64,000 bases of DNA from the NCBI GenBank assembly GCA_946894095.1, contig OX335641.1:514501-578500 (forward strand). The letters are read 5' to 3'. Shown here one piece after another: positions 12,709 to 24,668 of this stretch; position 1 is the stretch's first letter; each line of letters begins with the position of its first letter. The notes under the pieces are model-generated. The model was given only the letters and a program-made list of their open reading frames with translations, searched no databases and was not told where the DNA came from. Source of the DNA: Incurvaria masculella. Taxonomy: Eukaryota; Arthropoda; Insecta; Lepidoptera; Incurvariidae. A program made the position numbers and the translations under genes.

Positions 12709-13985
12709 AATAAATATTCTCCGTGTTTTCCATCCGGCAATATAGCCAAGCTTATAAAAGGAAAGCCCTGACATCGCAACTATGAAATTTCTTCCTGAAT
12801 GTGGTACATCAACTTTATGTTATGACAATAAGTGTGGTAAAAGCTATGTATATCTAGTTCCATAAAAAACTTCGAACAAGTGCCCAGCCGCTACGTTTGC
12901 CCTACCATCTGCCTCAGGCTGGAGCTGCCGGCTCTGTACCCTGTCACGCTCTACCATCAAGTGCAGCAGCTCTATATCCGCTTTAATCGTTAGCATGACG
13001 GTGCAGGAGATGCTGATGGCCAGCGCGCAGACCTAAAGAACCAAACCGTCAGCATAGCAGAGAACGCAATCCGGTAATGGCGAGCCCCCGCTCTGACGCC
13101 CAGCAGTAAAATGCATCGAGAGGGTGCATAAAATCATGGAAAGCGTTGAGGAAATTATTAGAATTACATTTTTTATCTAATTTTTAATTTTTAAGCTAAT
13201 TCTGTAATAAAGTAAGCCGTACTATATTTAATCGTAGAGCATGTATGTATGAAACTATTTACGTCTGTAGATGAACCGAAAGAAGTGTGCTGTGGTCGTA
13301 CCGTATGATGCTCTATTATCTCTGCCTACCCCTCGGGAAAGCGGCGCAAAGGTATGTATGTATATATGAATATTTAGGCAATCGCATTTATAAAGATTTT
13401 ATTAACATTATTAAGTGAACTTTAAAATAAATAACAGCGGAGTTTTGTGCCAGTTATTCTTCTCTATGATTAGTGTGGCTAAATGCTAAATGTTAAACTA
13501 TTTCAAATCAAGTTCAGTGCACAGAGCGCATCGGCCTCGGCGCCACAGTAGGCATTGGCATTTGCATGGAAAACTTATCTGGGTCAAAGTTTAATGTGTG
13601 GCGTTTAGGGTGATGCCGTTTGTACATTCTATGGATGATAAATATAAAATACACACACGTATTAAATACCTATGAACTTATGTTTCTAATCTCCTTGGCT
13701 GATTTCATTCCGCCACCAATGTTCCTACGGTCACTATTTAGGGTATGAATTAATTAAATTTATGGTGATTTTATTAAATCGTCATGACAAAATCATACAT
13801 GTTAAGGTTATTTTATATAAGTAAGCATGTAAGATTAATCTAAATAATAAAATGGTTTCATGTCAAGGTTTTCCGATAATCATGTTTGCTAATAAATGCC
13901 TATTTATAAAACTAAAAATATAAAACGATAACTTATTGGATATGGTCGTTCTAAGGTCATAGACCCCCTTAAGGACCTCAAATGT
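12709..13985. other. Intergenic or intronic DNA, one short repeat
   Basis: No gene was recognised. The block 13255-13350 is copy 2 of the 'gtcgtaccgtatgatgctct' repeat (plus orientation). GC-richer DNA at 12880-13110 was read in all frames with no recognisable protein. Confidence 0.5.
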
Positions 13986-13989
13986 ACAT

Positions 13990-15140
13990 AGTAACCAACC
14001 AACTATTTTAGATAGAACTATTTGAACATTTCAGGACAAGTAGTGTAGTCAATGCAGCCCACAACGACTGGCGTGCCAAATAAAAAAAAATCTGAAAGAG
14101 TCGGACCAATTACTTTTATTTGTATAGTATGGCTATGCATGGGTAAGCATTTAGGTGACATTTTTTCTTATTTCAAGTTGATATCTATTACAATAAAATG
14201 GTTCTAATCTAACCCTAGTTTTATTTCTTTCCTTTTGCACTAGTTCTGAGCAAAAGCAGATGAATTTTGCCAAAATATGCAGGTTGTTCAGGGCTGCAAT
14301 CACTTGATGTATCACAACTGACACTATTTGCTGAGCGATGCAGGAGTCGACGGTGCTACCGCATATATGTTGGTAGTCACCGCTCGCAAAAAATGCAAGG
14401 GTAGTTATTATCTGAAAGCATGACAAACAATAAGTAAAACAAAGGTATTTTTTTAATAAGCGTAGGTAGGTTTAATTGAGACATATTTAAGTAATTACAA
14501 ATACAATTCTAGGTTATATCAAGAATATTTTGAGGTAAATTATCCGCCAATCTACGCCCACTTCAGGACGAATATTTTGACGAGTGGGTAGGTAATTATC
14601 CACCACGTAATTTATATTGCATGCTATCTCTCACAATAAGTTAGTAAGAGTCCCTCGGCCCCACCAAATCAGTGATATTGTATTCATGAATGTTCTTACT
14701 TTTTGGGCTGGGGAGATGCTGTCGGGTCTCCTTGGTTGAGGAAGAAGTGGCGCGATCTCACGGCATAGCTCAAGGATATCCGGAGCGAGGTGGTAGAACT
14801 TCCGAAAGTCTGTTGTCGGCGGTGATGTCGTACTTACACTTTGTGTATTTAAATTCATGGCTCGGAATAAGTTGATTTTCGGAAGACGAGTTTGATTGAT
14901 TCAAATATTATCCAAATCACGTTTGATTACATCCAGTCCAGCCATGGAGGTATACCTCCATGCATTCAGCTGTCAAACTATTGAAATGGTACAAAAATGT
15001 TACATTTTTCCTATGGATTTGCTTGACCGACACTGCATAAACGAGTGACGAGTGAACTTACGTCGTTTGACAGCGAGGATGGTACTAGTCGTCAGCTCTA
15101 TTCCCTGACTTGTTAATTCCCTCGGCGAATAAACTTACCA
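13990..15140 (-). pseudogene. PIF/Harbinger transposase relic, copy B
   Basis: This inverted relative of copy A preserves more coding sequence. Exon 1 remnant (about 14850 to 14706): 'DFRKFYHLAPDILELCREIA' then 'PLLPQPRRPDSISPAQK', ending at a 'gtaagaac' donor. Exon 2 (about 14416 to 14200) follows a 'tgctttcag' acceptor: 'TLAFFASGDYQHICGSTVDS' then 'VIHQVIAALNNLHILAKFIC'. A further downstream block near 14078-14049 reads 'GTPVVVGCID', the Harbinger strand carrying the first catalytic Asp ('GFP.V.GCIDCT'). The rest of the DDE core is missing or unreadable. The intron/exon layout agrees with copy A, so the introns belonged to the original transposon. The 5' end near 15140 reads 'gtttattcgccgagggaatt'. 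Confidence 0.75.
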
Positions 15141-15181
15141 TGGTAGACCCCCTGGTTCATTATTGCGTTATGTGTATACAG

Positions 15182-15346
15182 TTAGGGGACGGGGATGCCG
15201 TATCATGGAGCAGCTCGCATTCGTGACGAATTGCACCTTTCTTACTCAGAATGAGAAAGAAGTGGTGCATGAATGGGGCGAGGATTTGAACCCAGACCTC
15301 TGGTATGCTAATCTAGTCCCCGCGCCACTAGGCTCCGAGACGCTCA
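15182..15346 (-). mobile_element. tRNA-headed SINE, 3'-truncated
   Basis: The minus strand begins near 15346 with the A-box region. The B box ('gggttcaaatcctcgcccc') is at about 15277-15295. Then follow the 'tctttctcattctgagtaag' linker and 'atgcgagctgctcc'. The shared body is mostly deleted. Only a few bases of the 'taggggacgggg' block remain. Confidence 0.75.
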
Positions 15347-16670
15347 AATAACGCTAATATTGGTGTTCTTAAAATTCGTTCACTTTCACAGTTTATTCCC
15401 ACCGGCGAGCGACTGCGGAGGTCGTGGAGTCATCGCGTCAATCAGCGGCCGGACGAGGTGCAATTAATGCTTCATCCAAAATTAACACGTCTTCGATGAC
15501 ACGCGAGAGAGCCGATTTAATGTGTTCGTCCATTCGTATTCGTTTGGACATCCGTGAATGCTTTCGTCGAACCAGCCAGTCCCGACTGACACATTTGGTA
15601 TTTACCACAGATCAGAAAAGAACGCAGGAGTGTATCACGAGCCGTGCGCCGCGCCCCGCCACCACTGGGTGGACAACTGTGCATACAATTGTCATTGACA
15701 CATATATTACGACTTAGAGTCTGTCAAGCCAGTCGTGAATATTGAAGAGGGGAATTTATCCTGATGGCAACAAAACCAGCTCTCAAGAACTGTCAAGGTC
15801 AAAAGTGTTAAAAGGTGGTTCTAGGTTATGCCCGTTACGGTTTCGAATTAAAATGTCTAAACTAACCGAAAGTTCTGCCCGAAAATAAGAAAAGATCGCG
15901 TATGAACATCATCGCATTCGCAGCAGGCATATTGTTTATTTCACACCCACACAATCTAGATACTTCAACTATTTAATTTACGTATTAACTATTATTTTTG
16001 AATTTCTTATTATTGTGCATTGAGTTAGGGTTGAAAAATAAATGTTATTGTGACGCCATTTACTTATAAATATATTGAGAGTGAATCTGATGCAGAAAAT
16101 GACGTAATGTGTGGTCTATAGTATATCTCGCCCCAGATTTTGGTTATGACTCCTAATACAATAAACATGACTCCTGAACTTTATATTGTTTAATTTTTTT
16201 ACAAAAGTGAATCAAACATTTTTCTTGATACTAAAGTAATAAGATAATTGTAGTTTAACTTCCCCAATGTTTTCAATGTTACCATACTATGATTTTTGAC
16301 TCCCTCATATTATTTTGGGAATCATAATTGATTTGACAAACTCTATCACTGATACCGGCCGCACATCTCGTGAGCCATAACTACGAGTACGAGTATCTCA
16401 GCTGTGAGCGGAGGTGCTCCCGAAATGCTTTCGCCAAGTTAGTTCAGACCCACACACACACTTAATTACGTCTGTGACTATGTTTGCGTGTGGCATATAC
16501 GCTAAAGTTGGGTTTGTAGTTAAAGGATATTTGAGGCAGCGGGTCTCTCATCTCATCTCCTTTCTGTTTTGATCTGAGGTATTTAATATTTTAAAAAAAT
16601 GTTACCATGCTATCACTTATCTACGCAAGATGTTTCCGAACAGGCTTCAGTAACGTCCAGAAATTAAAAA
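15347..16670. other. No recognised gene
   Basis: A 97-codon ORF (15424-15717, plus) lies in a locally GC-richer patch. Its translation shows no domain I recognise, and I saw no clear splice or promoter context. The remainder is AT-rich. Confidence 0.4.
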
Positions 16671-17060
16671 TCTCTACTTATATAAAAGGGAACGTCTGTC
16701 CACATGCGAGAGATAATCTCCGTAACCACAAAACAGATCAAGATGCGATTTAAACCAATTTAAAGAGAACATCGCGGAGCACGCTTTAAGGTACAAACCA
16801 TCACGCTAAATATCCTAAGGGCTGAGAAAAATCAATGAAATTACTCTCAAACAAAATTAATACCATTCCGTTGCGTATGGTGGCGTTACTTGCGGCGTCA
16901 TTTTGACCGCTCTCTCTAAAATAGTCAGAAATAAATAATGTCAGAAAGCGGATGGCGCAGGGCGGAATACCGACTCTTCTATACGTATTTTGTTCGGAAG
17001 GGTAAAGGTTCGAATCCTGATAGCCTCAATTTTTTTTCCGTTTTTTACATTTTATTGTTT
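16670..17060 (+). mobile_element. Probable transposable element with tRNA-like unit
   Basis: A tRNA-like stretch at 16952-17029 has an A-box-like 'tggcgcagggcgg' and a good B box 'ggttcgaatcc' (about 17009-17019), followed closely by a T run at 17031. The spacing would suit a tRNA with a long variable arm, but the 5' and 3' ends do not pair into an acceptor stem, so I read it as a SINE-like or pseudo-tRNA unit. The preceding 280 bp ('gggaacgtctgtccacatgc') look like part of the same element. Confidence 0.4.
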
Positions 17061-17129
17061 ATGGGGTCTCGCATATAATTATAGCATGGATTAGACTTAA
17101 TAGATATACACATATCTATTAAGATCTCG

Positions 17130-17300
17130 GCTTTCACTATCAAATCAAATCAAAAATCATTTATTCATCACATACACAGTAAGATTGATAACATAAAGTA
17201 ACACAATGAGTTAGTAAGTAGTTATGAAGAACAGGGGCCATCTCAGCATAAGTTGCATTTCACTCAGTGAGCAGCAACGCTGATTTACGTCTGGTCCCTA
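17130..17300 (-). mobile_element. Reversed LINE 3' end with (GATTT)n tail
   Basis: 'tcaaatcaaatcaaaaatca' followed by 'tttattcatcacatacacag' is the reverse complement of a retroelement 3' untranslated region ending in a simple-repeat tail. No coding part remains. Confidence 0.5.
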
Positions 17301-17625
17301 AAACAATAAAATAAAAAACAAATCCTTCGAATCCTGTCGAAACATTAAAAAAAGAGAGGAAAAAAACAAATAAGCAACACAATACAAAAAAAAGAGAAAA
17401 CCAAATATCAAAAAGTATTACACACACATCCGTTTAAAACATAAATCACATTTGAAGAAAAGGAAGCAACATTTGCAAACTAGCTAAACATCTATATAGT
17501 CACCCAAGCACTAAATTTGAGGGTGCTTTAATGATTTTTAAGAAGCCACGCTTGATAATAATGGAACTATAGGATACATACAATCAGCCTAAACAGCCTA
17601 TGGCAGTATCAAATAAGGTACACTT

Positions 17626-17727
17626 CATAGAAAAGAATAACTTCTATCCGGGTAGAGATGGCGCCACGTGTACTCTCATAGAAAATAATAACTTCTATCC
17701 GGGCAGAGATGGCGCCTCGTGTTTATG
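17626..17727 (+). repeat. 51-bp tandem duplication
   Basis: Two units start 'catagaaaa.aataacttct' at 17626 and 17677, each ending in 'gagatggcgcc.cgtgt'. The period is exactly 51 bp (17 codons), so the repeat leaves the surrounding 100-codon ORF (17600-17902) open. The ORF shows no known domain. A third partial 'agatggcgc' occurs at 17768. Confidence 0.8.
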
Positions 17728-17904
17728 TAGTCGATTAGTATTAGCGATTAGAAGATCATGGCGCGATAGATGGCGCTGTGAAATTAAATATTTTATTGAA
17801 AATTGCAGCAAGACTGAAATTCTGCAAATATTTTCGCCGCAACTATTTACTATGGCATTATATAACTTTATAATTATATTCTTTGCTTTCTGTGTACAAT
17901 AAAT

Positions 17905-18400
17905 TTGTTTACACCAGAACAGCATTAAATAAGGCATACTTGGCTAACTGTTGTCTCAAAGAAGATCGTGAAACGTATGAAAATTTGTATGGGTAACCCA
18001 TAATATCTTCAAACTAGGTATATGAAAACGCACCTGTTTTTGAATGAATAGTTTACATGTTTTTGGTCAAGAAATGGCGCTAACGCTGATTGCATTTATG
18101 TATCTTCTTTCGAGACTCCCTATTTGTACCTAATTTGTATCGCATGGGTTTATTATTCCCGCAATTTTAGGACTAATTAGCATCAGGCAAAATTATGAGA
18201 GGGGTGTGCAAATAAGCAATGGTTTGAAATGCTTATAAATTAAGATCCGATGTAGACCTTTTGGTTTCCACGTCTAGCCTGATTCTGCTCACAACTTAAA
18301 AGCTACATGAAATCACTCTAAATTACCAGAGCGGTGAGCAGTGGGGTGAAATGCTTATAACTTGCGAACCACTCACCCGATTTATATGCTAATTGAATCT
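17905..18400. other. Unassigned DNA with diverged repeats
   Basis: 'gaaatgcttataa' occurs twice (18226 and 18349) with similar neighbours, suggesting a diverged tandem repeat of about 120 bp. It may be related to the repeat at 39470-39835. No coding signal was seen. Confidence 0.35.
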
Positions 18401-18407
18401 ACGTTTG

Positions 18408-18620
18408 GCGTCTCTGAGTGCGCTCCAGTTACGGATGGGTGACCGTGTTCTATGTTGAGGCTGGCTGTGGCCACGTAAAACTTTTGTTCACCATTCGTAG
18501 GGTTCATTCAGCCTGGGATGATACATAGGTACCATCGCATAGAAGGAATGCATCATCGGGGCATGAAAATTGACGTGTTATAGATCCATTTTAACGTGGA
18601 AGTACGTAAGTAAGAAATAA
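18408..18620 (+). mobile_element. Decayed 5S-type SINE
   Basis: It retains the 5S box-C-like 'ggatgggtgaccgtgttcta', then 'gaggctggctgtggccacgt', 'aggtaccatcgcat' and later body blocks, all mutated compared with the copies at 49-60 kb. This marks it as an older insertion. Confidence 0.65.
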
Positions 18621-19380
18621 AATAAAAAAATATGCTGCGTGGCCAGCTCCGAAAACGTATAGTGTGCCCTATGTATTATAAATCGGAATGTTAGAATATT
18701 TCTTATTTAATTAATGCATATCGGCTCCACCTGTTATGATTAAAAAGTAGCAGATGAATAACATATTTATTGACCAGCCTTTACGACCAGCCCTTTTGGC
18801 TACCTACTTTTTATCTAGGAAATAATCCAGCTCGACATCAATACAAAAGGACATGGACCCGAGCGGAGCCGGGTACCGCAGCTAGTTACTAATAAAAATC
18901 CTTATCGCACGAATCGAAATATGTTCTTAAATATTCGAGTGGAAAATACTTTCTATATTTTCACCCTAAAGGTTTTTTATTGAACTGCACATATGAGGCT
19001 AATTAATTGATTCCTTGCAGCGTACTATAAGGAATCAATAATTGTTTCAAGCGTTGTTTGTTTGTTTTGATCCAAATGCATCTAGGTAGATTACAAGCCA
19101 ATGTTCTGCAAATGTTACTCGTGAAGTACGGTTCTGGGTATACATATAAAATAATCTGTTTCTTATTTGTTACTAAATTGTACACCTGTTGGTATTTCCA
19201 GAAAAAAAGATATTAATGTATTAGATATTACGATATATATCACGTCTAATCCGAACTGCGAACGACAAATGCCTAAATCGTCTCTTACGACATGCACTGG
19301 AAAAATTTATTGGGACCACGCAACGGAACTGTATAACACGGACCCCGCACCGCACAAGACGTTAACCAGAATGTTTCAGA
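18621..19380. other. No recognised gene
   Basis: The block 18856-18890 ('gagcggagccgggtaccgc') resembles the end of a common insect repeat. The 77-codon ORF at 19167-19400 runs into the following (GTCC)n element and has no known domain. Confidence 0.4.
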
Positions 19381-19381
19381 A

Positions 19382-19663
19382 AACGGAACCCTATTACTAA
19401 GCCTCCGCTGTCCGTCCGTCCGTCCGTCCGTCCGTCCGTCTGTCCGTCCGTCACAGGGCTGTATCTCATGAACCGTAACAGATAGGAAGCTGAAATTTTC
19501 ACAGATTATGTATTTATTTTGCCGCTATAACAACATATAGGTAACATTGTAAAATAATAATCATTAAAGGGGGGCCCCATACAAAAAACGTGATTTTTTT
19601 AATCTTGTGCGATGGTACGGAACCCTTCGTGTGCGAGTCCGACTCGCACTTGGCCGGTTTTTT
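19382..19663 (+). mobile_element. (GTCC)n-bearing interspersed repeat, copy 1
   Basis: Order of blocks: 'aacggaaccctattactaag', (GTCC)n at about 19410-19450, 'cagggctgtatctcatgaac', 'gccgctataacaaca', 'ggggggccccatacaaaaaa', 'gtgcgagtccgactcgcac', and the end 'cttggccggttttttta'. The 5' hairpin of complete copies (52651, 56270, 59951) is half missing here. Confidence 0.85.
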
Positions 19664-20108
19664 TATGATAGTTTTCATTCTCTCCAGCCTCTTAACCGAG
19701 GATTTGTGAATTTTCAAAGTGCGATATAATATGCAGGGCGGATTCCAATATTTGTCAAACTAATTGAAGAGCGACATAATAAAATCAACATCATTTCATT
19801 TGAACTAAGCGTAAGCGTGCTCCACGTTTCTCTGCTCTACGTCGATACACAATGGGGCAAGGTCTCAATTCACGGAAGGAATATGAACGTTAGCATCTCA
19901 GATGTGATGCTCAAAGGACGTACGAACGTTGAAGGTTGTCTATTGGCTATCTACATGCGTTTGTAAGAGCACTCCATCCGGCTAATCTATTATTTTACCT
20001 ATTTGCGGTTAGGTAGCTCTTTCTATATAGACGCATCGCAATAAACATTTTTTAAAACAATTTTTAGTGTCGATATCCTACTGGAATAGGATTCGATTAT
20101 ATGCATTT

Positions 20109-20425
20109 AAAAACCGGCCAAGTGAAAGTCGGACTCGCACACGAAGGGTTCCGTACCATCGTACAAGGTTTAACACCAAAAAATCAGGTTTTTTGTATGG
20201 AGGCCCCCCTTTTTTTATTATTTATTAATGGTACCTATTTGCTGTTATAGCGGAAAAATAAATACATATTCTGTGAAAATTTCAGCTGCCTATCTATTAC
20301 AGTTCATGAGATGCAGCACTGTGACAGACGGACGGACAGAAGGACGGACGAACGGATGAACGGACAGACGGACAGCGGAGACTTAGTAATAGGGTTCCGT
20401 TGGCACCCTTTGGGTACGGAACCCT
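20109..20425 (-). mobile_element. (GTCC)n-bearing interspersed repeat, copy 2
   Basis: This is a reverse-orientation copy complete at both ends: 'aaaaccggccaag' at 20109 and 'tttgggtacggaaccct' ending 20425, with a (GGAC)n tract at about 20331-20382. Confidence 0.88.
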
Positions 20426-20429
20426 AAAA

Positions 20430-21430
20430 ACCATTCAGATTATAATATGTACCGGGGTGACCGAGTACAACATTTATTAATACAACCTTTAATTGTCCTA
20501 CCTTACTTATTAATTTACGAAATAAATGAGCAATCCTTGCTTTTTACATTTTAGTTTTAAAAATGGCCATTGATTTATATATAAAGATAAAAAAATCAAA
20601 TCCATACTTACTATGAATTATCGGATAATTGATTGTCCGGATGATATTGAATCCGGATAGTTGAGTAAATCCCACTTTATACACGCATTCCTGTGTAACG
20701 CTGACGTTGAAACGATTAAGTAGCATCATTATAAATTATGCACATGTGCTCAAAGTGGAAACCGTATAAGGTCAACTTTGCCCCCAATTTATCAACATGT
20801 GTCTACAATATTTAGGAGATATCTCCTTGCTTATTAATAGGCACTTGCTGAAGTCTATTTGTTGGATGATTAATTTGAGATTCTGTGGGTTATACACATA
20901 TGGCGAAATATAATTCATTATATTGACATAATGTTTTGACCTCCACGATCGAAGCAGTGAAAATCCGATTTAGTTTTAAATCAATGTGGCACAATAAGAA
21001 GTGGGTCTATGCAGTTGTACCTTTCTTTAGTGCACTCATTGTCAATTATAACTACGAGTTGTTGCTATGTAAACATTTCTTAATTAAAAAAAAATCAATT
21101 TGCAAAATTTGATGATCGGAAAAATATGTAATACTTTTCTACAAGCATCACCTTAACCGCCACACATTGGACTTTGATTATACCATAATTTAAATAATAC
21201 GGATGATTGTAAGACCTTGATGAAATTTATACAACCATGGTATGCTAACATCAATGATTTCAAAGGTATATAAGTCAATGGCTAACATTCAATTAATTAG
21301 TATTTTCATCTTACTTATTTTCTACTAGGGTAAGGCCTAGTTGCGGAAATTGTCATTGAAGGTATGATTACATTAACGTATTTTCTTAAAACTAGACAAG
21401 ATAAGCTAATAAATATCACACTGATATCGT
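20430..21430. other. No recognised gene
   Basis: About 1 kb of AT-rich DNA. Short ORFs only, with no domain and no repeat recognised. Confidence 0.5.
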
Positions 21431-21436
21431 GCTATT

Positions 21437-21745
21437 AGCCCAACACATCTCGTCCCCGAAAGAATAAGTTGTCATGGCAAGACTTTGCTTTGAAAGCACG
21501 GCTACATTAAATTGGATAGAAAACTCAGACAACGTTCCATTGTCGCTTCGATCACCTTTCAACGGGCGGGCTTCACGCGACCGCATAGTAGGGACATTAC
21601 ATGGATTCCAAATCGTTGTTCATGGTCACATTTTTGACCGACAGCAATCAAGAAAAGAAAGAAAGTAGTGCATTTACGAGGCGGGATCGAACCCGTTACA
21701 TCTCGAATGAGAGCCGAGGTCTCGCGTAATAAGATACAAGCCGCT
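21437..21745 (-). mobile_element. tRNA-headed SINE, diverged
   Basis: Minus-strand reading: the B-box region 'cgggttcgatcccgcc' lies at about 21680-21695, followed by the linker and then the shared body ('atccaatttaatgtagccgt', near 21503-21522), ending in the region equivalent to 'ccaacacacctc' near 21440. The 64-codon ORF here is not a gene. Confidence 0.75.
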
Positions 21746-21835
21746 CAAAGCCGTTTGATTAAAAACTTGAATTTTTTTGTGAAATTTATTCAAGGAAGTA
21801 TTGAGTCAATCTCTTCATACCTCATGAATAGTAAC

Positions 21836-22126
21836 ATCACTACATATTATAAAACAAAGTCCCCCTTCTCCACGAGAACGCGCGAGCTCACACTTCACGA
21901 CAGACCATCGCAAAGCTACAATAGCTCCGTCACCCACCGGACTCACCGTACTCACCGGACATGGCCCCAACCGATTTATACTTTTTTCAAAATTGAGACA
22001 TTCCAGGCAGTCCAAAACGCTTTCGCTGACTTCATTGCCTCCCATCCGGCAGACTTCTACAGTAAATGCCATCAACACGGCAAATATTTATAGATAATTT
22101 GGGCCAGTATTTTGATTAAGTAAAAT
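21836..22126 (+). pseudogene. Mariner-type transposase C-terminal relic
   Basis: This is the last part of a Tc1/mariner transposase, which cuts and pastes DNA through a D,D34D triad. The frame from 21871 reads 'HENARAHTSRQTIAKLQ', a stop, then 'LRHPPDSPYSPDMAPTDLYF'. These are the 'HDNARPH' block around the second catalytic Asp (here Glu, GAG) and the 'PYSPDLAP.D' block with the third Asp. A stop and a frameshift follow. The next frame gives 'AVQNAFADFIASHPADFYSK', then after another shift 'IDNLGQYFD' and a stop at about 22119-22121. The N-terminal helix-turn-helix and first Asp are missing. At 21836-21862 the sequence resembles the end of the 800-bp interspersed repeat, so the 5' break may be an insertion junction. 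The fragment is inactive. Confidence 0.8.
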
Positions 22127-22626
22127 AAGAAAAAAAATATTTTTTTCTTTTTATATTTTCATACAAATCACCACTCTCATTGGTAAACCATATAGTAAGT
22201 CTTGAAAAAAATATTAACAAAAAGACCTAATCATAACGTTAATTATATTAACCACAGAACACACTTGTAAATGGTCATTGTAAGCTGCCAATTAAAAATA
22301 TGAGCCGCCAATGAAATGTGATTTATACCACGAAGAAGGATCGCAATATTTTATTTTGGCAAAAGCCACCGCACTTCTATAACCTAAGTACATACATGAG
22401 TACTTATGTAGTATCGTACCACTTTGATTGATTACTTAACAAGTCTAGCGTCTGATCGGTGGTTAAGTTAGACACATACGTATATGTACACGGCAAGCTT
22501 GCATACGTGAGACGTTAATCTTTGGTTAAATCTTAATCTTTTGACAATTCGGTTAGTGTTACAGAGAGTCAGCAGAATGTTGATATATTTTTAATGTAAC
22601 TAAGTGGATGGCTAATAGCACACCCA
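22127..22626. other. No recognised gene
   Basis: AT-rich DNA following the mariner relic. It may include mariner 3' untranslated sequence. The terminal inverted repeat was not identified. Confidence 0.4.
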
Positions 22627-22712
22627 CCGTAATAATATCAGACCAACGCACCTCATAGGAATCAGGCACCATGCCAGGACTTTTTTCTTTTTGCACGACT
22701 ACATTAAAATTG
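22627..22712 (-). mobile_element. SINE 3'-body fragment
   Basis: 'caacgcacctcataggaatc' and 'aggcaccatgccaggac' match the reverse complement of the shared SINE body ('ggtcctggcatggcacctag', 'cccatgtggtgtgttg'). Confidence 0.6.
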
Positions 22713-22719
22713 TTTTTTA

Positions 22720-24660
22720 TGTTAATCGAATATGGCGTACGCCAGGACCTTTCAAGGTGCCTTCATAGACTCCTAGAGACGCCCGCCACGAGAAGTAGCG
22801 TCACAATACTATCAACTCAGCACAACATTAATTTCCTCACATTAGCTTCTGACAAGGGTTTCTGCCCTTACAAAACCGTCGTCAGAGTGAACTCATGATC
22901 CAAATCACGGAATATTGAGGAGGCAGGAAGTGAAACGTTTGTAAATTTGTTCCAGGACCGCTGTTACCGTTTTACTTAAGACCTTTTTGCTCCGCGAATG
23001 TATAACCGTTGCAATTGGCTATCCCTTCTTAATTAATAACCAAACAACAAATCCCCATTTGTTTAGTTAATATGAACCTTAACGTAATGGATCTATGTTG
23101 GAATTACAATACCGTTTGCAATCAAATGTTACGTCACTTTCGAACACGGCCGAGCGCCTCACACGCACGCAGTCACTAACAAAGTAGCGAGACATGACCC
23201 GACGAGCAAAATGACGCGACGCGCGACGCCGCGAAGCCATATTGTTTCTTATGTTTTTGTCGTAAGTTTTATTGCTATAAATGTAAATGAAACTTACCGG
23301 TGATATGAAACTCCGCCATTATGAAGGTTGTGCACCCGGCTGTCGTGTTTGCACGTTATTATGGTACAGTACGGCATTACTCCTCTTCAATTTTAAATTG
23401 TATCACGGATAAGTTAATGCACAGGAACGCCGCAGAGGAGTGAATCATGCGCGTATGAAGTGCGCGGTTCCCCGCTAAAGACCGGCGCGCGAGTTCCGCC
23501 CACTTCACAATTCTTACCTCCTAATTGTTCTGTGATCCAAATAATGTGATTTTTACACCCCCTCTGTGGTAACCTGTCAGTCACTCACCCTAGGTAATTG
23601 ACTGACCCGAAAATGTGACAGAGAAGATTACAAGCTTCTCAGATAATTAAAAAAACATATTTTTAACAACAGTACAAATATCGATAATTAGGAGGAGACA
23701 TCTACTTCCCTGCAACATCTGAAATTATGCTCAATTAGCAATACCATTGGTAATAATAATTGATAGTAAAGATAGCCTGCAATATACAGTTAATTCAAAT
23801 GAACATACTTTGTCAATTTCCGGAACAACTTTAAAACTTTTTTAAAACGTAAACTTAATCTATTTATTTCATTATTTTTATTATTTTCATAACTATTGAC
23901 TGCTTCTCATTGTTAATCATTTGTGCCCTGTACTGTACCTATTTTAAATAATGATACTTGTTCTGATATTGCTAATTCAAATAATTGTGACGTGTAGAAA
24001 AATCTATCAAATAAATGACCTATGAACTATGAACTATGAACAGATTTTTACAGATAATATAATACTAAAACTCGAGTTTAGCGAATCCGTTTGTGCAAGC
24101 GGCCCCAAGTGACTAGCACAGTCGAAAAAATACACGAATTATTGCCATAAAATCAGAGCCACACCTTTGTGTGCGATGATAGGTACAACAATTATTTAGC
24201 TTTGTTTATACGAGAAACGAACAGCGCGACCGCACTGGGTCAAGGTTGTATAGTAACACACGAGAGGTATATTGAATAGTTGCGTACAGTACCAACGTAC
24301 TTGTATATCTGTCGGTGACTATTCACTACGCAGTGAAGCCAAGCCCAAAGCTTTTGCGAGGTCAGCTTAGAATAATCTATGTACCTTTACAGGATGCATG
24401 TGAAGCTTTGTAGGTTGACTCATAAAGTATGTAAGCGAATGTTTCAAATTGTAGTAATAAACTCTTTAATTGTATAGTTGTGTGTTTGCAAGACTCAGAA
24501 AGTTTTCTTACAGCAAATTGATACTTTGATTATGTTTTGTTACGATGTGAACTGTATTTTTAAGCGCTTGCTAGGTACGAAATTTTGACGCCGCCATTTT
24601 CCGACAATTTGAAAACTACTTAATTGTACGTTTAAGCGTAAAATTAATACGTATAGCGTT
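22720..24660. other. No recognised gene; one retroelement-like tail
   Basis: The only clear structure is (ctatgaa)3 at 24019-24040, after 'atctatcaaataaatgac', which resembles a retroelement 3' tail in plus orientation. A CpG-richer patch at 23140-23240 could be regulatory, but there is no direct evidence. Confidence 0.4.
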
Positions 24661-24668
24661 TGCCGGAT

